In this document: positions 59,027 to 64,000 of the stretch, piece after piece
Position numbering within the stretch: position 1 is the stretch's first letter
How the letters are laid out: each line of letters begins with the position of its first letter
DNA from: Dicyema japonicum
Taxonomy: Eukaryota > Dicyemida > Rhombozoa > Dicyemidae
Assembly: GCA_011109175.1 (NCBI GenBank)
Contig: RDEW01000001.1
Location: forward strand, 1,192,360 to 1,256,359
Direction of reading: 5' to 3'
DNA length: 64,000 bases
Position numbers and translations under genes: made by a program
The notes under the pieces: model-generated
Database searches by the model: none
Told to the model about the DNA's origin: nothing
What the model saw: only the letters and a program-made list of their open reading frames with translations

Positions 59027-59913
59027 ATGAGTCCAGTGAGGGATGTGTTATACGGACTTCACTCCATTAGATTGGCATTGGAATAGAGGCCGACGCACAT
59101 TCGACCACCTTTATTTACGACTCAACAATGCCAACAAAGTGGCAGACAAACATTTGCATATTCAAAATTGCCGCCACTAAAAGGCAAATTCCATTACTTT
59201 GCTCAATGGAAAGCAATTTAGTGAAATTACATCCAAATTGGAAAAATATATTGCTCCCTCGGTTATTCGGTCTCAAAGAGTGGCGCAGGGATGTTACCTG
59301 CTGTGTTCTCCACTTACTAAACAGCTGTTCGACTTCAAAAAGTATTCATTCAGTTTAGCCTCAGTTTTGACTGGAATAAAGCCAACCAAATAATAATAGT
59401 GATGGAATCAATATCGGTATGAGGTTGTACAAATTGAAGGATCCAATGAATTTGGCTTCTGTAGTGAGACTGGCGACGTTTTTCGGCATTTCATATGTGG
59501 TTACCGGCTTTGATAGGTCCCTTACTGCATTTACTTTAGTTGTGGACTCACTGCCTGTGTAAGCAAGTTCAGTGCTGGTGCTATGGAAATCACCGACGTT
59601 TACTGGTGTCAGTTGGAGGAGCTCATCAAAGTACTCTCATGGGTCAATTTGAAGACTGCCAGAAACCACGGTTGGATAACTGTGGGAGCCACTTCAAATA
59701 ACCACAGCGGTGTTCTTAGTCTCAACAGTCTTCCAGCTCTATCATCTACTATGATAGTCTTAGGTAAAGAAATTTATTCAAGCAGGGAACGAACGAAAGG
59801 GAATATCCCCTACTCTCTCATCCATTTGTGATTATTTAGTGACGATTCGTGGTTGTCCGACCTCTCCCATTGACTCCTTGAATGTTTCCTCTGCAACAGG
59901 CATTTTCTTATAA
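59027..59913 (+). CDS. MRM1: MRM1-like mitochondrial rRNA 2'-O-methyltransferase (SpoU/TrmH family)
   Basis: MRM1 methylates a guanosine ribose of mitochondrial large-subunit rRNA. From ATG 59027 the protein has DVLYGLHSIRLALE, RRTFDHLYLRLNNANK, QGCYLLCSPL, then the SpoU domain. That domain reads IIIVMESISDPMNLASVVRL then ATFFGI (motif 1, N..xRxA), DSCGLTACVSKFSAGAMEI (motif 1/2, S.GA.E), MIVLGNERKGIS (motif 2, LGNE..G) and IDSLNVSSATGIFL (motif 3, SLNVS.A.gi). Introns of 22-23 nt fit at 59428, 59517 and 59762 approximately. The first 250 bp need two or three single-base corrections, near 59090, 59150 and 59330. The three SAM-knot motifs are intact, so I favour sequence errors over decay. Confidence 0.8.
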
Positions 59914-60089
59914 TAACAGTCAGCTATTATAATCCACGATATACTAAGGAAGATTAATCTGTAGATTTTTATCCATTTTAATAAAATTGTCTTTAATTAA
60001 AATGATATTTTATAAAACAATAAATTTAAAATATTAAAATAGTATTTATGTTGTGCATTTGAACGCGGTTGTTTATTGTCTTAGTGGGT

Positions 60090-60985
60090 ATGAACAATAA
60101 CGGACCTTTACAACCCCCTGATCCAAACAATTCGAACGGAATGGTATACGGGCATTCCTTTGATAGGATACCGCTTATCAATGCCTACCCTGTTAACTTT
60201 GACAGCCACAGAAACGTCTCTAATGGTGGATATGGTTTATATTGTGTCTTATTGAAGGGAATCATCAATTTGTTGGGTATTCTGGTGGACATGAACCGAT
60301 GTTTGTCGGTGCTATTCCCACTAACATATATCCATATTATTGTAGTGATATAAAACCAAATCCTATGAATAATCCATATCCAAGCAAGCCTTTTCAAGAG
60401 GAACTTCCAGTATTCCACAAGGGGAGTGACTCAATGGATTCAGAACTACCAGATGAGGGGATTGACACTCAAAAGTTGGCATGCAGTGTCATCTCCGAAC
60501 TGAAAAAGTACAACATCCCCCAGGCCTTATTCTCTAATGTGATCCTTAAACGAAGTCAGGGAACTCTTTCAGACCTTCTGCGGAACCCGAAACCATGGAA
60601 TAAACTAAAGTCAGGGAAGGAGACCTTCAGAAGAATGAGAAAGTGGTTGATGGAGCCTGAGGAAGAGAGAATTGGCCGTCTCCGAGATGTTGGTTAGAAT
60701 CAATATTATTGATTTATTGATTGTAATTAATTTTTAGGGACTATTAGGAGAGATGTCTACACTCGACCTAGTAACAGGAAAAAGCCGAGACTAGTCTTCA
60801 CAGAATACCAGCGTCAGTCCCTCAATAACGCCTTCAGGGATTGTGAACGACCCTCTAAGGAGTTCCAGATCACCCTCTCAGAACGCCTTTCTCTCGAACA
60901 TAGCACTGTTGCTAACTTTTTTATGAATGCCCGTCGGCGGAATTCTGATAAATATTTAAGTGATGATCAGTCGTTCGACCATTGA
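60090..60985 (+). CDS. ONECUT: ONECUT (HNF6-type) transcription factor
   Basis: This is a nuclear DNA-binding protein with one CUT domain and a divergent homeodomain. ATG 60090 starts a Pro/Asn/Gly/Tyr-rich N-terminus. After a 23-nt intron the CUT domain follows: IDTQKLACSVISELKKYNIP, ALFSNVILKRSQGTLSDLLR and PKPWNKLKSGKETFRRM. A 45-nt intron separates the homeodomain exon (KKPRLVFTEYQRQSLNNAF ... HSTVANFFMNARRR). Phe48 and Met50 within NFFMNARRR, instead of Trp48 and Gln50, are diagnostic of ONECUT. Stop is at 60983-60985. At about 270 residues it is shorter than vertebrate ONECUT (about 465), mostly by loss of the N-terminal region. Confidence 0.93.
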
Positions 60986-61194
60986 ATTTGTTTTATTTGA
61001 TTTTTTGTATCTATTTTCACGTTTTAATAACCAACATTTTATTAGTAACATAGAGTTATCTCCGAATTTTCGACATAATGTTGTTAAGTCTCTGTGGTTG
61101 TTTATTTACTTTACCTTTTGTCGCTCATGTCTTTCAGATTCTAACACGTGACTTTCCCATGGTAGTGAACATGTTTTCTCCAATAGTCTATGTT

Positions 61195-63087
61195 AATATA
61201 TTGGGCTTACTATTATTACATCACTACTTGCAGTCTGGTGGTTGTTCTCTGTCTCATTGAGTTGTGTAGTAGTTGCATCACTACTTGCAGTCTGGTGGTT
61301 GTTCTCCGTCTCATTGAGTTGTGTAGTAGTTGCATCACTACTTGCAGTCTGGTGGTTGTTCTCTCTCTCATTGAGTTGTGTAGTAGTTGATCACTACTTG
61401 CAGTCTGGTGGTTGTTCTCTGTCTCATTGAGTTGTGTATTTAAGTTGTTTTGGTGGTCTTCAAATTGTTCGTCATTTGTAATATGTGGTGGTGAATGTTC
61501 ACTATTAATTATGTTGACAAAAATGTCTTCAGTAATAGAACTATTCTCCATAATACTATCCTCAATCAGTACTAAACCTTCTTTACTAAGAATTGGGTCA
61601 TCATTCATAGCGGTTTCTTCTGGTGATTGTGCTTCAATCTCCTTATTAAGCATTGACTCGTCATTCATTTGGGTTCCTTCGATAGCTTCTAATGTAGTGT
61701 TTTCATCATTAAACATTGGTTTATCCTCAATGGAATATTCTTCAGAGATTTTTGATTCATTATTAGTTACTATAAGTTCATTCTCGGTAGAGTTTTCTTT
61801 AATGAGTTCTAATTTACTGCCTTCATCGATAAAGGAGGGCCCATCATCAACATGGGTAATTTTTGTGAATTCTAATGCAGCGCTTTCTTTATTAAGGTTT
61901 TTTGTATCTTCAACTGAGATTTGTTCAGGAGATTGGGTCGCAATAGTGTTCTTTTTAAGTTCACCTTCGATAGAGAGTTCTTTAGTAGGTTCTGATTCAG
62001 TGGCTTCTCCAATAAAGAGGGACCCATCATCGATATGGATTACTTTGGTGGATTCGCGATTAGTATTATCAAATATTAACGTAGTATCATGTATATTGTA
62101 TTCTGCCTCATTAAACAGTGGATTATCAATTTTATAGTTTTCTTTCTCATCAACATTTTCCTCATAAATGCTGGGACTATCTTCCAAAGAGTTTTCCATA
62201 AAAGATTCTCGTCTACTAAAATCATTAGTAAGGACCAACGAATAGTTTCCATTAATGTAATATGGTCTACTAGCAATTTCTCCATTAAGGACTGGACCAG
62301 TCTCCATGGAAATTTCTTCAACAAATTCTTGTTTACTAATAAGTTCATTAGGGTTGTTCTCCGTAGAATTTACTTCCAAAGAACACGACTCATTACAGTC
62401 TCTGCTAAACACAACTTTATCCTTCACGTGGTTTTCTTTATTAATTTCTATTTTACTGCATATTGGTTCATTAATGTATTCATTACTGGGATGCCTTTCA
62501 TTTCCTACTCTTTCCGTGTTTATTTGATTTGCTCCCATATTATCCTTGTTAATAACTCCGTTGCTAATAAAGTTCACTACCACAGTCTTATTTATAATGT
62601 CCCCAGCTTTACGTCCATTAATCATTTTCTTAGAACCAATTCCTAAAAGTAATATATACAGGTTTAACTGTTTGGTTCTTTTTTGGCTAACCTGTGTTCA
62701 ATCTTTGTAGGATTGTAACACTGTGGGTTGGCAAAATTGGTGGAAGTGGTTTTTAGCAATCGGGGACCTTTGTTAGTAAATCTATCCGTAGTACTGCCGA
62801 AAACAATTCTAGCATTAGTCTGGGTTTTAACAACATATTTATTTGTTTTATTAATCTTTGCTGCTAATTTCAACTACTTTATCGCATTAATCAGACCTGA
62901 CGCTCTTCCTCGATTATAGCCCTCCTTTGAGCAGCCGCAGCATGTCTGTCCATGCTGATCTGCTTCAAATCCTTCATCCTCTCTGAACGACTAATTAATC
63001 CTACTAATTAATAAAAATTGATCGATAATCAAATTAATGACTACCTTCTGCTTTGGTAACAGCACATTTTGTCTTGTTATTGAACAT
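61195..63087 (-). CDS. Long acidic repeat protein with a basic, structured N-terminus; family unknown
   Basis: Starting at 63087 (MFNNKTKCAVTKAEG), short introns (one of 23 nt near 62900-62922, one of 26 nt near 62640-62665, and a longer one near 63000-63045) join three parts. These are a basic helix (SERMKDLKQISMDRHAAAAQ), KLAAKINKTNKYVVKTQTNA, and ARIVFGSTTDRFTNKGPRLL with CYNPTKIEHRLAKKEPN. About 400 residues rich in Glu, Asn, Ser and Asp follow, in degenerate repeats of the type DDGPSFIDEGSKLE / EDKPMFNDENTTLE. The C-terminus is a 19-residue tandem repeat (TTTQLNETENNHQTASSDA) from a 57-bp minisatellite. One repeat copy lacks a base near 61390. The N-terminal GST.DRF..KGPRL....CYNP part faintly recalls ciliary microtubule-associated proteins. 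That is a guess. Confidence 0.6.
61210..61435. repeat. 57-bp coding minisatellite, about four copies
   Basis: Unit: CATCACTACTTGCAGTCTGG + TGGTTGTTCTCTGTCTCATT + GAGTTGTGTAGTAGTTG. Copies are nearly identical. The third boundary reads AGTTGATCACT instead of AGTTGCATCACT, one base short. On the minus strand it encodes a 19-residue repeat. Confidence 0.92.
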
Positions 63088-63339
63088 AATGTGCCGCCTA
63101 AGTTGTTCTGATTTTATTGTTTACGATGGTTATATAATTAATCAATTATATAATTTCATTAAGAAATATTAATATTATTTAATAATGTAATTCACTTTTA
63201 TTGTCATTTATTCAATTAAATCTCATTTTCTCTTAATTAATAGCCTTTTAATGTCTCTGTTGGAGCGTTCCGGGATCACGTGATCAGTTAGCTTGGTTTT
63301 ATCGTAATTTTTGGAATTTTTCATTCATATCGCCTTAAC

Positions 63340-63620
63340 AATCTTACATTGTGCTTAGAATGGACATAAACGCTCCTGCAAATATAATAATGGACAATTA
63401 CTTTAGCAATGATAACAAACCATCGTTCAGAGGAAGACCCAGAGTCACTCTACCTGTGGCTCTGAACAAGGATCTTAATGGAATTGAAAGAAAACTTAAA
63501 TCTGCCGAAGACCTAAAAGATCTAGGACAGATGCGCAAAGCAGAGGGCGACGAGACGCCTAGTGAAGCAGATTTTGAAACGTGCGACACAAACGGGACCT
63601 TAATTAATATAACGTTCTTT
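63340..63620 (+). mobile_element. LINE family A C-terminal fragment (youngest-looking copy)
   Basis: The 107-codon frame reads MLRMDINAPANIIMDNYF, then KPSFRGRPRVTLPVALNKDL and GIERKLKSAEDLKDLGQM. It is open and close to the family A consensus deduced from the copies at 1.5, 28.5 and 54.8 kb. A TTAATAATAATAATC tail follows. It is truncated at the 5' side. Confidence 0.75.
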
Positions 63621-64000
63621 GGTTCTGTGAAAGTGTTTTTAATAATAATAATCTTTTATTGCAAGGAAATATAAAATAATAAAATTAATGGCCGAGTCAG
63701 ATAACAACCGAAAGGACTGGAATGACCGTAGATACACTAGCATATTGCATGCAGGCAGAATCGGATAGTCTAATCATCTTAAAGTAGACTAGCCGTGGGT
63801 AAATTTATAAAAAAATAAATATTTGTTTTTTATTATTATTATAAATTAAAATACATAAAAAACGTGTTTGAAGTGTACTTTTTGATGTGCTGTCATTTTT
63901 GATTTGACACTCATTGATTGTTTTCAGCTATTAAATCGGTAATTTCTATTGACTTCTATTTGATGCTCTGTCTAATTTGAGACTAAATTTTGTTTGAATC
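63621..64000. other. AT-rich window end, no gene seen
   Basis: No open frame of interest was seen. Confidence 0.4.

Noticed and set aside
61412-62137. 241-codon plus-strand ORF rich in Ser and Val
   Set aside because: It lies antisense to the acidic repeat protein at 61195-63087, whose frame is longer and spliced upstream into a structured N-terminus.
62089-62646. 185-codon hydrophobic plus-strand ORF that looks like a membrane protein
   Set aside because: Reverse reading of Glu/Asn/Lys codons yields Phe/Ile/Leu. It overlaps the same minus-strand gene and has no family resemblance.

Overview
This window looks like compact animal nuclear DNA. The organism is probably a dicyemid mesozoan (a simplified spiralian parasite). 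The reason is that every host gene I could reconstruct only reads through after removing GT..AG introns of about 20-31 nt, with 22-25 nt the commonest. I know of such short spliceosomal introns in animals mainly from dicyemids. Gene content is metazoan: a polycystin channel, a ONECUT homeodomain protein, trichoplein, LAMP-like proteins and an HRI-type eIF2-alpha kinase. The species call is an inference.

Layout. 0.4-2.6 kb: broken LINE copies. 2.8-5.1 kb (-): two tandem LAMP-like membrane glycoproteins with mucin-like or repeat stalks. 5.9-7.4 kb: an internally deleted hAT transposon with an intact 8-bp target duplication. 10.3-12.6 kb (+): a ZYG11/ZER1-like gene. 14.5 kb: a tRNA-derived SINE. 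14.9-16.7 kb (+): HRI-like kinase. 17.6-20.7 kb (+): a polycystin-2-like channel followed 116 bp later by a REEP5/DP1-like ER-shaping protein. 23-31 kb: a graveyard of at least four LINE families. 31.3-34.5 kb (+): the best-preserved LINE, ending 30 bp before the trichoplein start codon. 34.5-39.6 kb: trichoplein (+), Rho GTPase (-), a small tail-anchored protein (+) and a DH-PH-PH RhoGEF (-). 39.9-46.1 kb: more LINE, SINE and integrase debris. 46.3-48.1 kb: OSGIN-like oxidoreductase (+) and ATP synthase epsilon subunit (-), convergent. 48.2-51.6 kb: LINE debris. 51.6 kb: tRNA-Thr(CGU). 53.4 kb (+): a small secreted, possibly GPI-anchored protein. 54.6-56.4 kb: LINE remnants, including a 5'-truncated copy of the 31-34 kb element. 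56.9-58.5 kb (-): SVOP/SV2-like transporter. 59.0-61.0 kb (+): MRM1-like rRNA methyltransferase, then ONECUT. 61.2-63.1 kb (-): a long acidic repeat protein of unknown function.

The genes do not form one pathway. There are themes: cilium and cytoskeleton (polycystin, trichoplein, Rho, RhoGEF), endomembrane and surface (LAMP-like pair, REEP, SVOP-like, small secreted protein), and mitochondrion (ATP synthase epsilon, MRM1). Several otherwise intact genes carry single-base deletions in homopolymers or repeat units. These look more like assembly errors than real pseudogenization. Exon boundaries were worked out by eye from open frames, splice signals and similarity to known families.
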